This document shows positions 31,879 to 41,550 of a DNA stretch of 64,000 nt, one piece after another (positions within the stretch are counted from its first letter, which is position 1; each line of letters starts with the position of its first letter). The stretch spans positions 1-64,000 of the forward strand of contig NZ_QPLT01000019.1 in the NCBI RefSeq assembly GCF_003666015.1, in the 5' to 3' direction. The DNA comes from Halorubrum sp. Atlit-26R. Lineage in GTDB: Archaea > Halobacteriota > Halobacteria > Halobacteriales > Haloferacaceae. The notes under the pieces were generated by a model that saw only the letters and a program-made list of their open reading frames with translations, was not told the origin of the DNA and made no database searches. The position numbers and the translations under genes were made by a program.

Positions 31879-33570
31879 ATGAACGTCTTCTCTCTCTCGG
31901 CCTCGCTGGCCATCGACGGAGTTGCCGTCGCACTGTTGGCGTGGGTGACGTGGCAGGCCGCTAGGGATCGATCGCCACCGAACGCGACCACCTTCGGTGC
32001 TATGACTGCCGGATTGTTGTTATGGGCGCTTCTATCGCTTCTTTCTGAGTTCCCACACGAGTGGTCGGTTGGGGCGGGGATGGCCGCTGTCGCGCAGGTT
32101 CTACCGATCGTATTCATCCCCGCGGTCTGGCTGGTATACGTGCTCGGCTACACCGGCCGTGGCACCGGACTGACTCGTCCACGGCTGGCGTTGTTCGTTC
32201 TCCTCGCGCTTCCGCTTGTTGGCGCGGCGGCCACGTTCGAGGGCGACCCTTCAACAGAGGCGGTCCAACGCTCACTCGCGTCGCTCGTGGGGACTGAATT
32301 GATACTCCTGTTCGTCGTGTACGTGTACGCGGCCGTTGTCTTCCTCAACTATGGGTGGAGCCACGGACGAATCTCGAAGGCGCAGCTTGCGGCACAGCTC
32401 GGTGGAATCTCAGCACCGTACGTGGTCGGTACGTGGCTAAACGGTAGTCGCATCGTTGACGGAGTGACAGCCGGACTGCTCCTCTCCGGGTTGCTGTTGG
32501 CGATATCGATCCGGCGCTACCCCGTGCTGACAGGATTCCCGAAGGCAGACTACGTCGCCCGTTCGCGCGTCGTCGAAGCGCTACAGGAGGCCGTAATCGT
32601 CGTCGACTGGGACGGGCACATCCTCGACGCCAACGCAACGGCTGAGGACCTGTTTGACCGATCGACTCGAGAGATGATCGGCACGCCGATGATCTCGATC
32701 GTCGACGGGATCGACGACATCGATCTGTCGCCCGGGACGACCGGCAACGTCACGCTCAGAACGACCCGGGGACACCGCCAGTTCCAGTTCACCGTCTCTG
32801 CGGTTGAAGGAGACGATGCCGACAGCGGAGGAACGCCGGTCGCCAGAGCGGTGTTACTCCGGGACGTGACCGACCAACGCACCCGGGAGCAGCGACTCTC
32901 TGTACTCAACCGCGTCCTGAGACACAACGTGCGGAACAAACTCGATGTGATCCTCGCCCACGCCGATCACGTCGATGATGAGACCCATCAAACGGTGATC
33001 CGGGACAGTGCCACCGATCTGTCGTCAATTAGCCGAAAAGCCCGAGACGCCGAAGCTGTGATGACTGACAGCAACGGTCCCCCATCGCCGGTCGATCTCG
33101 CCGCCGTGACCCAGAAGGTCGCTACGACCGCCCGAGAGGACTATCCCGAGAGCACCGTTTCGGTCGACGCACCCGAAAGCCTACAAATCCCCTCTCATCA
33201 GACAATAATTCGCCGTCTCGTGACCGAACTTGTCGAGAACGCGATCGTCCACTCGACTGATCCCGCACGCGTGGACATCGAGGTTGGCACGACCGCCGAA
33301 GGAACTCCACAACTCTGTGTCGCCGATAACGGACCGGGTATCCCAGATCGCGAACGCGAACTGCTCACGGGGGCAGGCGAAACTCAGCTCGAACACGGGC
33401 TCGGTGTGGGCCTTTGGTTCGTCAACTGGGCGGTCAACCAACTCGGTGCCGAACTCGAGTTCGAGCAGGCCAATCCCGAAGGGACCGTCGTCATCGTCCG
33501 CTTCCACGATGTCAATGGACCTACTGACAAGAGAATGGACCCGTCTGACGACGCTACAGACCGAAACTGA
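31879..33570 (+). CDS. Histidine kinase with 7TM-type N terminus and PAS domain
   Basis: 563 residues. Residues 1-215 have seven hydrophobic segments (the 7TM-His-kinase N-terminal type). PAS domain follows (about 225-345: VVEALQEAVIVVDWDGHILDANATAEDLFDRS), then an H-box (LNRVLRHNVRNKLDVILAHAD) with the phospho-His in LRHNVRN, then the ATPase domain: N box ELVENAIVHST, G1 ADNGPGIPD, G2 HGLGVGLWFVNW. It probably phosphorylates the HalX-type regulator at 34063-34641. The 3' end overlaps the convergent HTH gene by 17 bp. Confidence 0.9.
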   Translation: MNVFSLSASLAIDGVAVALLAWVTWQAARDRSPPNATTFGAMTAGLLLWALLSLLSEFPHEWSVGAGMAAVAQVLPIVFIPAVWLVYVLGYTGRGTGLTRPRLALFVLLALPLVGAAATFEGDPSTEAVQRSLASLVGTELILLFVVYVYAAVVFLNYGWSHGRISKAQLAAQLGGISAPYVVGTWLNGSRIVDGVTAGLLLSGLLLAISIRRYPVLTGFPKADYVARSRVVEALQEAVIVVDWDGHILDANATAEDLFDRSTREMIGTPMISIVDGIDDIDLSPGTTGNVTLRTTRGHRQFQFTVSAVEGDDADSGGTPVARAVLLRDVTDQRTREQRLSVLNRVLRHNVRNKLDVILAHADHVDDETHQTVIRDSATDLSSISRKARDAEAVMTDSNGPPSPVDLAAVTQKVATTAREDYPESTVSVDAPESLQIPSHQTIIRRLVTELVENAIVHSTDPARVDIEVGTTAEGTPQLCVADNGPGIPDRERELLTGAGETQLEHGLGVGLWFVNWAVNQLGAELEFEQANPEGTVVIVRFHDVNGPTDKRMDPSDDATDRN

Positions 33571-33898
33571 CGGCTGCTTCGATATCGCCATCGTCGAGGG
33601 AGATCGAGAGGTGTTGGGCCGACGCAGTGAACTGTTCGCGGTGGTGGCCGTCAGAAGAGATATGATTCTCACTCGTGACGAGTCCGGCGTCCCGGAGCTC
33701 GTTAAGACGACGGTACGCCGTCGCCCGCGAGACGTCGGCTACTTCGGCGACGGCACGTCCGCCGCGAGGTCGCTCCGAGACTGCCTCGAACACGCGACGG
33801 GTGTACTCGTCGCCGAGTAGATCGAGAAGCTCTGCGGTCGTCGGTCGGGAAGTCGGTTCTCCTGTACGTTCGTGACTTGGTTGAGGGCGTACAGCCAT
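33554..33898 (-). CDS. ArsR-like winged-helix regulator
   Basis: 114 residues. After ~20 flexible residues comes a wHTH (TAELLDLLGDEYTRRVFEAVSERPRGGRAVAEVADVSRATAYRRLNELRDAGLVTSE), then a wing and short tail. Typical haloarchaeal ArsR/DUF7344-like repressor. It is convergent with the kinase and points away from the response regulator, so it is probably independent. Leaderless start likely. Confidence 0.78.
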   Translation of the reverse strand: MAVRPQPSHERTGEPTSRPTTAELLDLLGDEYTRRVFEAVSERPRGGRAVAEVADVSRATAYRRLNELRDAGLVTSENHISSDGHHREQFTASAQHLSISLDDGDIEAAVSFGL

Positions 33899-34062
33899 AC
33901 AACTACGGAGCGCTGGAACCCCCTTGGTCGAACATGCTCAGTATCCAGACGAACAGATACGCACGTATCTCACTATACAGATTGAGAGGGACCACCACAG
34001 TGTCCCACGTCGAACGACACCAGTTATGTGGATCCGATGGAGAATCTTAGACACGCTCCACC

Positions 34063-34641
34063 ATGGCGGATATCGACACCGACCAAGGCCACAGGATTCT
34101 CGTCGTCGACGACGAGCGGGAAGTCGCCGACGCCTACGCGCTCCGACTCCGCGGCGAATGTGCGGTGGAGACGGCCTACGGAGGTCAGGAGGCGCTGTCG
34201 ACAGTCGAAGATCAGACGGTGGATATCGTCCTCCTCGACCGCCATATGCCCGACATCTCTGGCGACGAGGTACTCGAAACACTAGACGAACGCGGGTTCG
34301 AGGGCCGCGTCGTGATGGTGACCGCGATCGATCCGGGGTTTGACGTGTTGGACCTCCCCTTCGACGACTATCTCTGTAAGCCGGTCGACCGTGCGGATAT
34401 CCGTTCGGTCGTCGACCACCAGCGACGGGTCCTCGCCTACGAGACTCTCGGGGAGTACTTCAGTGCGAAGTCCACAGAGACGGTCCTGACATCCCAGACT
34501 AGCCCCGAACAGCGTGAGAATCACGAGGAGTTTGTGGCGGTACGCGAACGCGCGAACCGGCTCGAACGCCGTGTACGGCGACTGCTGGATGACGAGGCGG
34601 TTCTCGAAGAGTTCGCGGATGTCGATCGCGACGGACGGTGA
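34063..34641 (+). CDS. Response regulator with HalX domain
   Basis: 192 residues from the ATG at 34063. Receiver domain: acidic pocket ILVVDDEREVADAY, phospho-Asp in IVLLDRHMPD, Thr in VMVTAID, Lys in DYLCKPVD. The C-terminal ~70 residues form the helical HalX domain (RRVLAYETLGEYFSAKSTETVLTSQ...RVRRLLDDEAVLEEF). There is no DNA-binding domain, so output is by protein contact. The kinase at 31879 is the likely partner. Confidence 0.92.
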   Translation: MADIDTDQGHRILVVDDEREVADAYALRLRGECAVETAYGGQEALSTVEDQTVDIVLLDRHMPDISGDEVLETLDERGFEGRVVMVTAIDPGFDVLDLPFDDYLCKPVDRADIRSVVDHQRRVLAYETLGEYFSAKSTETVLTSQTSPEQRENHEEFVAVRERANRLERRVRRLLDDEAVLEEFADVDRDGR

Positions 34642-34651
34642 ATACTTACAA

Positions 34652-35160
34652 TTGACATCCTCTTCCGCGTAAACGCGGAGGAATCCCGAGCGGTGGGAGT
34701 TTCAGGTTCACAACCATGAATCCGATTTCTTCTTCGGGAACCCGTTTAACCCATCACGAAACGGTGGCTGACTGGCGGTGCCAAACCGCCGGTACTCCTA
34801 TCCTCTATGTCGTTGATTCCCACCTGTTGTTTTTGCCAGCAGGGAATGGCTGACACTTCGACAGACTTGGAGTTACCTTTGGGCGTACTCAACCAACAAG
34901 CACAGACGAACGCTTCTGGCATTCGCGTTCACCGTGTTGGTGTTTCGGATATTGTCTCATTGAGTGGCGGCGAGGCCGCCTCCGAAGGCCGTTCGGAATC
35001 CGCTCCGTTCCGACCTAACCGTACTCTTTGATACGAATTGAATCCACTTGAAACTGCGGACTTTGGAAACTCGGGAATGCCGCCGAACAGTGGTCCGTGG
35101 AGGGTTCTGTCGGATTCATCCTGCGGCTAAAGCCGCAGGTATTCTCCCCGAATCTTTATA
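34652..35160 (-). mobile_element. TnpB-element debris with two right ends
   Basis: At 34652-34705 an inverted type-1 right end (TTGACATCC, TCCGCGTAAACGCGGA, GGAATCCCGAGCGGTGGGA). At 35105-35155 a type-2 right end (GGATTCATCCTGCGGC, TAAAGCCGCAG, TATTCTCC). Between them a frame (about 34860-35031, LGVLNQQAQTNASGIRVHRVG) may be the tail of a degraded tnpB, but this is uncertain. No intact gene was seen in this 640-bp gap. Confidence 0.5.
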
Positions 35161-35278
35161 ACAGCCTAGAAGCAGCACGAGACAGATGTTTTGCCTCCGT
35201 TGCGTGGATCATACCACAGATTGGTCACCGACAACGACTCAGCTACTTCGGCACCTACTGTAAAGCCGTGGGGGGATG

Positions 35279-36817
35279 TCAAGATCTGTCGTCTTTGTGC
35301 TCGTCGTAGAACGCTTCAAGCAACTTCCGCTGGCTCGCACGTAGGTGATGTAGCAGCGTTGATCCCGTGATCCCAAGCGACTCGGCAACTTCCTCGGCCG
35401 TACTCCCCCGTGGCGATTCGAAATAGTCCGCGAGGTAAGCCGTCCGAAGCACGGTTTCCTGTCGGTCAGTGAGTCGCTCACTCAGTTCGTCCCCGAACTC
35501 TCGCGCCGTCGTCGGCGACCGCGTCCGGTCTCGGCGGACGAGAACAGGTGCGGGCTCATCGTCGCCGATTTCGACCGCCAATCGGCGAACAGTCGCGTCG
35601 GTGGACAGTTCGACGACTAATCGACCGGTGCCACCCTCGAACGTCGCCGTCCGAATGGTCGCCCCGTGGGTGACGGCTGCCACGAGCGGTGCCTCACTCC
35701 TGAGCGAGAGTTCGATTCGTCCGTAGCCTTCGTCCGACTGTCGGACGACCCGCCCGCCATCGATATTCTGCGTCGGTTCAGTCGCTTCGACGACCGCTTC
35801 CGGAGCAGCACCCGAGACAGTGAGGAAACAGGTGAGGCCGTCGTCGCCAGCCGGGACCGTGCCGTCGAGCGTGAGTTCTGCGTCACAGGATTCGCTGAGC
35901 CGGGCGATAGGGGAGTACTGCCCGAGCTCGAACGTAACCTCGGTGATCGTGTCCGCGAGTAGCAGCTGACGGTTTCGAGTTGCGTTGATCGCCAGCCCTG
36001 CGAGTTCACCGAGCGCCTCGAAGCTCGATCGCTCGTGATCGCTGAACGCCTCCTTCGTTCCCGCGTAGACGCCGACGACCCCGTAGACGCTAGACCCGTA
36101 TACCAGTGGCACGGCCAGCACTGACTGGACACCGTCGCCGAACCCGGCGACGCGGACCGATTCGGGGACCGTTTTGTCGCCGCTCAGCGACTGAATTAGT
36201 TGCGGGCGTTGTCGCTCAACCGCCCGCTGTTCGGGAGTGGTTTCGCCGCGCTCTACCGTCGCGCGGACCGCCGGGAAGGTCTCGCCTCGGTTGCCCGCGA
36301 CGCCCTCCACGTCCAGGCCCTCGCCGTCAGCAACGCGGACACCGGTCCATGCGAACTGATACTGGTCGGAGTTCCCCAATCGCTCCCGGATCGTCTCCGT
36401 TATTTCCTCTCGTGAGGCCGCACCGACCAGTCCCTGGAGAACGTCGGCGATCAGGCGGTCGACTACGGCGACCCGCTCGTGTTCGGCACGGAGCCGTTCA
36501 CGCGCCTGTTGGTGAGTCTTTCGCTCGGTTACGTCGTCGACGTAGACAGTTGCGGTTCCGTCGTCTGGAACGACTGACACCGATAACCACCGGTCGATCG
36601 TTGGGTAGTACTCCTCGAAGGTCGTGTCCGTCACCGACTCCTCGTCGAACGCTTTCAGGAGTGAGTTCGCAACCGACCGTGGGAACACGTCAGCTATCGA
36701 CTCGCCACTAGGGTCGTCGGCCGTGAGGAGTTCCGACGCGATCTCGTTGCTCGACATCACGGTCCGATCTCGCACCGTGATCACGCCGATCGGTGCGTTC
36801 CGGAGGCGGTCCTCCAT
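35279..36817 (-). CDS. Bacterio-opsin activator-type regulator (PAS-GAF-BAT-HTH10)
   Basis: 512 residues from the ATG at 36817, two bases after the stop of the kinase at 36820. Order: PAS (about 1-105, APIGVITVRDRTVMSSNEIASELL), GAF (about 120-285, with VPLVYGSSVYGVVGVYAGT), bacterio-opsin-activator output domain (about 290-450) and C-terminal HTH_10 (LTDRQETVLRTAYLADYFESPRGSTAEEVAESLGITGSTLLHHLRASQRKLL). Such proteins sense redox or light signals and control transcription. The close spacing means joint expression with the kinase. Confidence 0.9.
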   Translation of the reverse strand: MEDRLRNAPIGVITVRDRTVMSSNEIASELLTADDPSGESIADVFPRSVANSLLKAFDEESVTDTTFEEYYPTIDRWLSVSVVPDDGTATVYVDDVTERKTHQQARERLRAEHERVAVVDRLIADVLQGLVGAASREEITETIRERLGNSDQYQFAWTGVRVADGEGLDVEGVAGNRGETFPAVRATVERGETTPEQRAVERQRPQLIQSLSGDKTVPESVRVAGFGDGVQSVLAVPLVYGSSVYGVVGVYAGTKEAFSDHERSSFEALGELAGLAINATRNRQLLLADTITEVTFELGQYSPIARLSESCDAELTLDGTVPAGDDGLTCFLTVSGAAPEAVVEATEPTQNIDGGRVVRQSDEGYGRIELSLRSEAPLVAAVTHGATIRTATFEGGTGRLVVELSTDATVRRLAVEIGDDEPAPVLVRRDRTRSPTTAREFGDELSERLTDRQETVLRTAYLADYFESPRGSTAEEVAESLGITGSTLLHHLRASQRKLLEAFYDEHKDDRS

Positions 36818-36819
36818 CG

Positions 36820-37791
36820 TCACGCCTCCGCGTCGAACCGGATCTCGATTCGTGTTCCACCACTTTTGCTTTCGACGATCGAAACCGTCCATCCGTGGGC
36901 CTCCACGATCCGATGGACGATTGCGAGGCCGAGCCCCGTGCCGCTCCCATTAACAGTGTATCCCGGTCGGAAGACAGCGTCACGCTCGGATACAGGAATA
37001 CCGGGGCCATCATCAGCGACGGACAGCCCGGCCGTTTCGTCTGTCAGTGTGTCCACGCGAACAGTTCCACTCTCGGACCCGTGTTCGATACTGTTCCGAA
37101 AGAGGTTCTCGAACAGTCGTTGGAATCGATCGGGATCGGTTCTCACCGTCGGGAGTGATCCGCCGAACTGGAGCGTCCATGATTCGGTCTCGACGGTATG
37201 CCAGGCGCGCTCCGCCGTCTCGTGGACCGAGACGCCATGATCGGGACTCAGCGCTGCCTCACCACGAGCGAGCGTCAGCACGTCCTGAATGATTCCCTCC
37301 ATTCGATCGTGAGCGGCGTCGATGGCGTCGAAGTGCTCATCCGCCCCCGTCTCGCGTGCGGCCTCGAGGTGTGCGCCGGCCACATCGAGCGGGTTCCGCA
37401 GATCGTGACTGACCACACTCGCGACCTGTCCGACATCGACGTTGTCGGTCAACGGAGCGGCGACATCGCAGTCGACGAAAACTATCGCTCCGCCGTCTTT
37501 GTCGGGCGTAAGTACGTGAGCCACGTACTGGCTGGCATCGGCAGTTTCTAAGAGGAATTCGACCGCTTCACCAGCACGAAATTGTTCCGTGAGAGTCTCC
37601 CCGCCAGACGATTTTACCGTGTTGAACAGCTCGAAAAGGGCTGAGACTGGCTCCCCAGGATCGACACCGATCGCCGCGTCGAACGCGTCGTTCGTCGCCG
37701 TCACTGTGGGGACGTCGTCCCGCATCTCGTACATAAGTACGGGATCGGGATGGGAGGCGAGCGAGACCCGTAGCGCGTTGGGGTCGCTCAC
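36820..37791 (-). CDS. Soluble histidine kinase with PAS-like domain
   Basis: 323 residues. N-terminal PAS-like sensor (1-115), HisKA with VASVVSHDLRNPLDVAGAHLE (phospho-His in SHDLR), ATPase with N box FENLFRNSIEHG, G1 ADDGPGIP and G2 GTGLGLAIV. No membrane segment, so it senses an internal signal. Upstream partner of the BAT-type regulator, with which it forms an operon. Confidence 0.9.
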   Translation of the reverse strand: MSDPNALRVSLASHPDPVLMYEMRDDVPTVTATNDAFDAAIGVDPGEPVSALFELFNTVKSSGGETLTEQFRAGEAVEFLLETADASQYVAHVLTPDKDGGAIVFVDCDVAAPLTDNVDVGQVASVVSHDLRNPLDVAGAHLEAARETGADEHFDAIDAAHDRMEGIIQDVLTLARGEAALSPDHGVSVHETAERAWHTVETESWTLQFGGSLPTVRTDPDRFQRLFENLFRNSIEHGSESGTVRVDTLTDETAGLSVADDGPGIPVSERDAVFRPGYTVNGSGTGLGLAIVHRIVEAHGWTVSIVESKSGGTRIEIRFDAEA

Positions 37792-38007
37792 CGTTACCTC
37801 GACGCGGTCAGATGCGTTGTCGCTCGGTTAGCCATCCTGATACCAACTGTAGACAGCATCCGGTTTAATGTCTGTTCTCTGCTGCGCGAGGAGAAACACG
37901 GGTTGACAGATCCCTATCGACATACTTGTTCGACCGCGAGAGCGGGATGTTTCGCACGAGAGCGCAAGTGATGTCGTAGACCGACAAATATCCCAACTTG
38001 CGGTACG

Positions 38008-38041
38008 GGAAGCCCCGTCGTTTACGACGGGGAGGATGTCA
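38008..38041 (+). mobile_element. TnpB right-end hairpin left of AIM24 gene
   Basis: GAAGCCCCGTCGTTTACGAC then GGGGAGGATGTCAC. It faces the inverted right end at 38797, so the AIM24 gene lies between two outward-reading scaffolds that point at each other. Confidence 0.6.
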
Positions 38042-38139
38042 CATGGAAATGCTGATCAAATAGACACCACCAATCGTGTTGCAGAGCCAGAGACGCAGGG
38101 AAATGGCTTTGTTGCGAATACTGGCACTCCTGAACGCCA

Positions 38140-38799
38140 ATGGACTTGGACGAATTTGCCGATGCGAACGCGCCCGAGGAAAATAGAGACGGCTTCCGGA
38201 AAGTCAACAAGCGACTATTGGAGATCCCCTTTGAGGGGACTGTAATGGTAAAAGCCGGATCAATGATCGCCTACACCGGCGACGCGACGTTCACCGGGAA
38301 ATCCTCCGCCGAGGGCGGGCTCGCTGGCTTCGTGAAAGACGCCGTCAGCGGCGAAGGGACACCGATCATGGAGGCCGAGGGCTCCGGAACGCTCTACCTG
38401 GCTGAACAGGGCAAGAAGGTACAGACCCTCTCGCTCGACGCCGACGAGTCGATCTCGGTCAACGGCACCGACATCCTCGCGTTCGAGAAGGAGGTCGACT
38501 ACGAGATCAGCACCGTCGGGGGGCTCTCCCAAGCCGCCGCGGGCGGACTCACCAACGTGTTCCTCACCGGTCCCGGAGAAGTGGCGGTCACGACTCACGG
38601 CGACCCCGTTGTGATGACACCACCGGTCACGACCGATCCCGACGCCACCGTCGCGTGGAGCGCCAACCTCTCGCCTTCGATTGGGACGAACAAGACGATC
38701 GAAATCGGTCAGACGTCCGGTGAACAGCTACAGATGCAGTTCACCGGTTCCCAAGGGTTCGTCGTCGTCCAGCCCTACGAGGAAGGCGGTCAGATTTGA
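38140..38799 (+). CDS. AIM24 family protein
   Basis: 219 residues; beta-rich, Gly-rich AIM24/TIGR00266-type protein (VMVKAGSMIAYTGDATFTGKSSAEGG; GLTNVFLTGPGEVAVTTHG; SGEQLQMQFTGSQGFVVVQPYE). The family is widespread and poorly understood; the mitochondrial member affects membrane organisation. No membrane segment. The stop codon TGA overlaps an inverted TnpB right end, so the tail (EEGGQI) may be slightly altered compared with relatives. Confidence 0.85.
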   Translation: MDLDEFADANAPEENRDGFRKVNKRLLEIPFEGTVMVKAGSMIAYTGDATFTGKSSAEGGLAGFVKDAVSGEGTPIMEAEGSGTLYLAEQGKKVQTLSLDADESISVNGTDILAFEKEVDYEISTVGGLSQAAAGGLTNVFLTGPGEVAVTTHGDPVVMTPPVTTDPDATVAWSANLSPSIGTNKTIEIGQTSGEQLQMQFTGSQGFVVVQPYEEGGQI

Positions 38800-38845
38800 C
38801 ATCCTCCCCGCCCGGAAGGGCGAGGATTCCTTCGTGGGACAGCAC
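38797..38845 (-). mobile_element. TnpB right-end hairpin right of AIM24 gene
   Basis: TTGACATCC, then TCCCCGCCCGGAAGGGCGAGGA and TTCC. Inverted, so a guide transcribed from it would read into the 3' end of the AIM24 gene. The following 250 bp (38846-39100) may be degraded tnpB, but no clear motif survives. Confidence 0.6.
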
Positions 38846-39128
38846 GCCGTTCGTGTGTCTCCGAAGGCACCCTGACCGAGACCACCGAGGTCTCGGCTGT
38901 GGTTTGTGAGTAGTGCGTCGGGCCACCAGAGGTGGCGTGATGAGCTTGGGTATCCGCTTACACCTCACAGGCCGTGCCATCGACCCGACCTAACCGCGAT
39001 GGTTGAGTAGACATCGACGCAGGGTTGCTTTTTGTTGACGGAGACCTCAATCCAACTCCAATTTTTGTCTGATGTGACTGCCTTATAGTAAACTGACTGG
39101 TAGAATAAAACTCGTGGTTAGCGTCCCT

Positions 39129-39175
39129 GTTGTCGGATTAATCCCCGTGCTAAAGCACGGGGCTTTCTCCTCGCA
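39129..39175 (+). mobile_element. TnpB right-end stem, type 2
   Basis: TGTCGGATTAATCC, CCGTGCTAAAGCACGG and GGCTTTCTCC. Same type as 27905 and 35105. No tnpB gene is attached. Confidence 0.5.
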
Positions 39176-39233
39176 CTTCCATAAGCCTAAATCGCGAGTA
39201 TCCACTGTTCGATGTTCAAATGATATCGTGATG

Positions 39234-40139
39234 TCACGACACGATTCCTTGGATGTAGATGTGCGCATAAGCGCTTGCCCACACGATAGAAAACAGTTCA
39301 CCGATACTTGCTGACAGCATACTCAAAACGGGATTCAACGCAACCATGCCCGTCCCCACCTCTGGAAGAGATGTTGGTAAATAGATGCTGAGTGCGCTTC
39401 CGGTAGCAATCACAGCGATAAGTACGAATTTTCCTCGGTAGTTCGTCGTGATATGCCAGCTAATCCGTAGCGATTCAATAGGACCGTACTGGCCGATAAC
39501 ACAGGCTTCCGGTGCGAACCAGAACTTGAACAATAAGAGGAGAAACGGCACGGCAAAGACAAGTCCACCGACTGCCGCTGCGACGGGAAAGCCAACCATC
39601 TCCACGAGATTGCCTGGGACAGTGCCGACCAGAACAAGCAGTGGAAGCAAAATGAGAAATGGGAGCGTCATAACAGAGAATACGATGAGAACGATCAAAC
39701 CAACTAACGCCGGCATTCGAGCGAAACTCCGATACAGACCCTCTCGTATCGTAACGGGGTCGGAGGTTAATTCTCCAGCGACGATCGTTCCCACGTAGGC
39801 TCGAATCAAGACGATGAATGCGAATGCCGTCGTTGCCTCAATCATGCTGATTGCGGGCATCGGAAGTATGTTGATTGCGTTTGTTTCGAGCAGCCGGTTT
39901 GTGAGGATAATTATCCCCGCGAACGCGACAACTGACGGGTAGGATCGAAACAGACGAACGGACCAGACAAACGCATCGAGGACAGTACGACGAGTTACGG
40001 TTGTTTCGATATTACGGCACTCAAGACAGCCACAGCCATCGATATCGTCTCGGGCCTTGATCGTCGGTGCCACGTCGCGCGCAGGTGTGCCGCGGCTAGA
40101 AGACATCTCTTGGGCTGATGAATCGGTGTGTTCGTTCAT
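39234..40139 (-). CDS. DUF7847-like membrane protein with CxC N-terminal motif
   Basis: 301 residues. A polar N terminus contains GCGCLEC (a possible metal-binding cluster), then six hydrophobic segments from residue ~60. The signature PEACVIGQYGPIESLRISWHITTNYRGKFVLI is shared with the truncated gene at 63775-64000, whose C terminus is almost the same (SELLSIVWASAYAHIYVQGIVS). Last gene of a three-gene operon; its start overlaps the HTH stop by 4 bp (ATGA). Confidence 0.72.
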   Translation of the reverse strand: MNEHTDSSAQEMSSSRGTPARDVAPTIKARDDIDGCGCLECRNIETTVTRRTVLDAFVWSVRLFRSYPSVVAFAGIIILTNRLLETNAINILPMPAISMIEATTAFAFIVLIRAYVGTIVAGELTSDPVTIREGLYRSFARMPALVGLIVLIVFSVMTLPFLILLPLLVLVGTVPGNLVEMVGFPVAAAVGGLVFAVPFLLLLFKFWFAPEACVIGQYGPIESLRISWHITTNYRGKFVLIAVIATGSALSIYLPTSLPEVGTGMVALNPVLSMLSASIGELFSIVWASAYAHIYIQGIVS

Positions 40140-40588
40140 TCCGTAGTAACGAACTGAGCAATAGTTTCACCAGCGGCAATCAGAATCGATGGGGGGCCGA
40201 GCAGCGATGCGAAGGATTTGAAGGCGCGCTTAAGACTTGGCTGGTCGTCCTCAGTGCCGAGAAAGAGGAGAGTGGGGTCTTCCGAAACGACAAAGACGCT
40301 CATTTCACGGCCTTTCTCCGAATAGCAGGTATCTGTGACTTCGATTACTCCAGCTGCTTCGAGATTCTCCAAGTGGTAATGGACGTTCTGTATGCTATGG
40401 TCAAGTTGGTCAGCGACCCGCGACGGGGTTGCTGGCGTCTCATTAAGCAGTCGGAAGATCTCGTAGGCGGTCTCAGAGGACAACGCTTCGATCACGTCTC
40501 GTGTCGCGTCATCGTCAAGGCTCAGTACAGCCGGAGTATCACTTCGTTCGACGGCAGCGTCGGTTTGTGTCGGAAGGAGTCTTGCCAT
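40136..40588 (-). CDS. ArsR-type HTH regulator in membrane-protein operon
   Basis: 150 residues from the ATG at 40588 (MARLLPTQTDAAVERSD). A longer frame from 40699 would overlap the upstream gene by 20 bp and is less likely. wHTH: DVIEALSSETAYEIFRLLNETPATPSRVADQLDHSIQNVHYHLENLEAAGVIEV. C-terminal region includes a hydrophobic stretch (SLLGPPSILIAAGETIAQFV) that could contact the membrane. It lies between two DUF7847-like genes and probably controls this operon. Confidence 0.78.
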   Translation of the reverse strand: MARLLPTQTDAAVERSDTPAVLSLDDDATRDVIEALSSETAYEIFRLLNETPATPSRVADQLDHSIQNVHYHLENLEAAGVIEVTDTCYSEKGREMSVFVVSEDPTLLFLGTEDDQPSLKRAFKSFASLLGPPSILIAAGETIAQFVTTE

Positions 40589-40679
40589 GGGTGCGATTAG
40601 CTTCTGTGGGTGGCGGTCGCGGGGATCCGGTCCGGTTGGATACTGTTCGAAACTATCGTACGTAATTGTTGGTGGGTGG

Positions 40680-41489
40680 TCATGCCGATTCCGGGACATT
40701 ATCTGAAACAGCGATTAATCGCAAGTAGTAGGCCACGTACACCGTATAGAAGTACGCGAAGCCGATCGCGGAAAGGACGATCCCGATCGGAAGCAGGACC
40801 GCGATCGGAATTCCGAGGTCAATCGGTAATACGTCAGCCGGCCCAGTGTCCGTCATCGTCAACTGGAGTAGATACTCGGGGATGTAGAAGACGTTCAAGA
40901 GAACAAGCCACACCAGCGAAAATCCAGTGACGCTTTTCAGATTCGAGTGGACAAATTGAATGCTTCTTTGGAACGCATCGATAACACCCTTGTTTTCGAT
41001 GACGATCGCGGTGTCGTAGAACTGTACGAACATGATGACGACGAGGATCGACACCAACCAGATAAGTAAGGGGATGACGCCTGCGATGAACGCAGCCATC
41101 TCGTTAATGGCGGCGAGCGCCAGCGTTCCTATTCCGAGAACGAACCCGATGAGCCCAAATACGATCGCGGTTCCAAACACGAGTAGCACAAACACTACAG
41201 CGGCAAGGAGCAGTCGGAGGTAATGTGTCCGGGCTTCGGTGAAAAAGTAGGAGAGCGATGCGTCTGTTCCTTCGATCGCAGCTCGGGCAGTGCCGATAAA
41301 CCCGCCAAGAATGAACGGGAAGACGATCAGCCAGACGAGCGACACGCCTGCCGAGAGGAGTGGTGATTCAATTAGCTGATCGACGTATTGTAGTTGGCTG
41401 CCGCCCCCAATGAAGATCCCGGCAACGAACAGGATAGGATTCGAGCGGAGGGCAGTTAATCCATCCTTGAATGCGGAGACTGTGACCAT
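40680..41489 (-). CDS. DUF7847-like membrane protein, operon gene 1
   Basis: 269 residues, six hydrophobic segments. Family signature AIVIENKGVIDAFQRSIQFVHSNLKSVTGF at about 165-195. The start at 41489 (MVTVSAFKDGLTALRSNP) is the first ATG. It leads the operon with the HTH gene and the second DUF7847-like gene. Role unknown; two such proteins plus a repressor suggest a membrane-stress or envelope function (inference). Confidence 0.72.
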   Translation of the reverse strand: MVTVSAFKDGLTALRSNPILFVAGIFIGGGSQLQYVDQLIESPLLSAGVSLVWLIVFPFILGGFIGTARAAIEGTDASLSYFFTEARTHYLRLLLAAVVFVLLVFGTAIVFGLIGFVLGIGTLALAAINEMAAFIAGVIPLLIWLVSILVVIMFVQFYDTAIVIENKGVIDAFQRSIQFVHSNLKSVTGFSLVWLVLLNVFYIPEYLLQLTMTDTGPADVLPIDLGIPIAVLLPIGIVLSAIGFAYFYTVYVAYYLRLIAVSDNVPESA

Positions 41490-41550
41490 CGTATCTACGA
41501 ATTGCCGCCGTCACATATTAGGTCGAACGTAGTATCAAAACGAGATTTAA

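Noticed and set aside
38260-38598. Minus-strand frame opposite AIM24
   Set aside because: Shadow; AIM24 similarity is clear on the plus strand.
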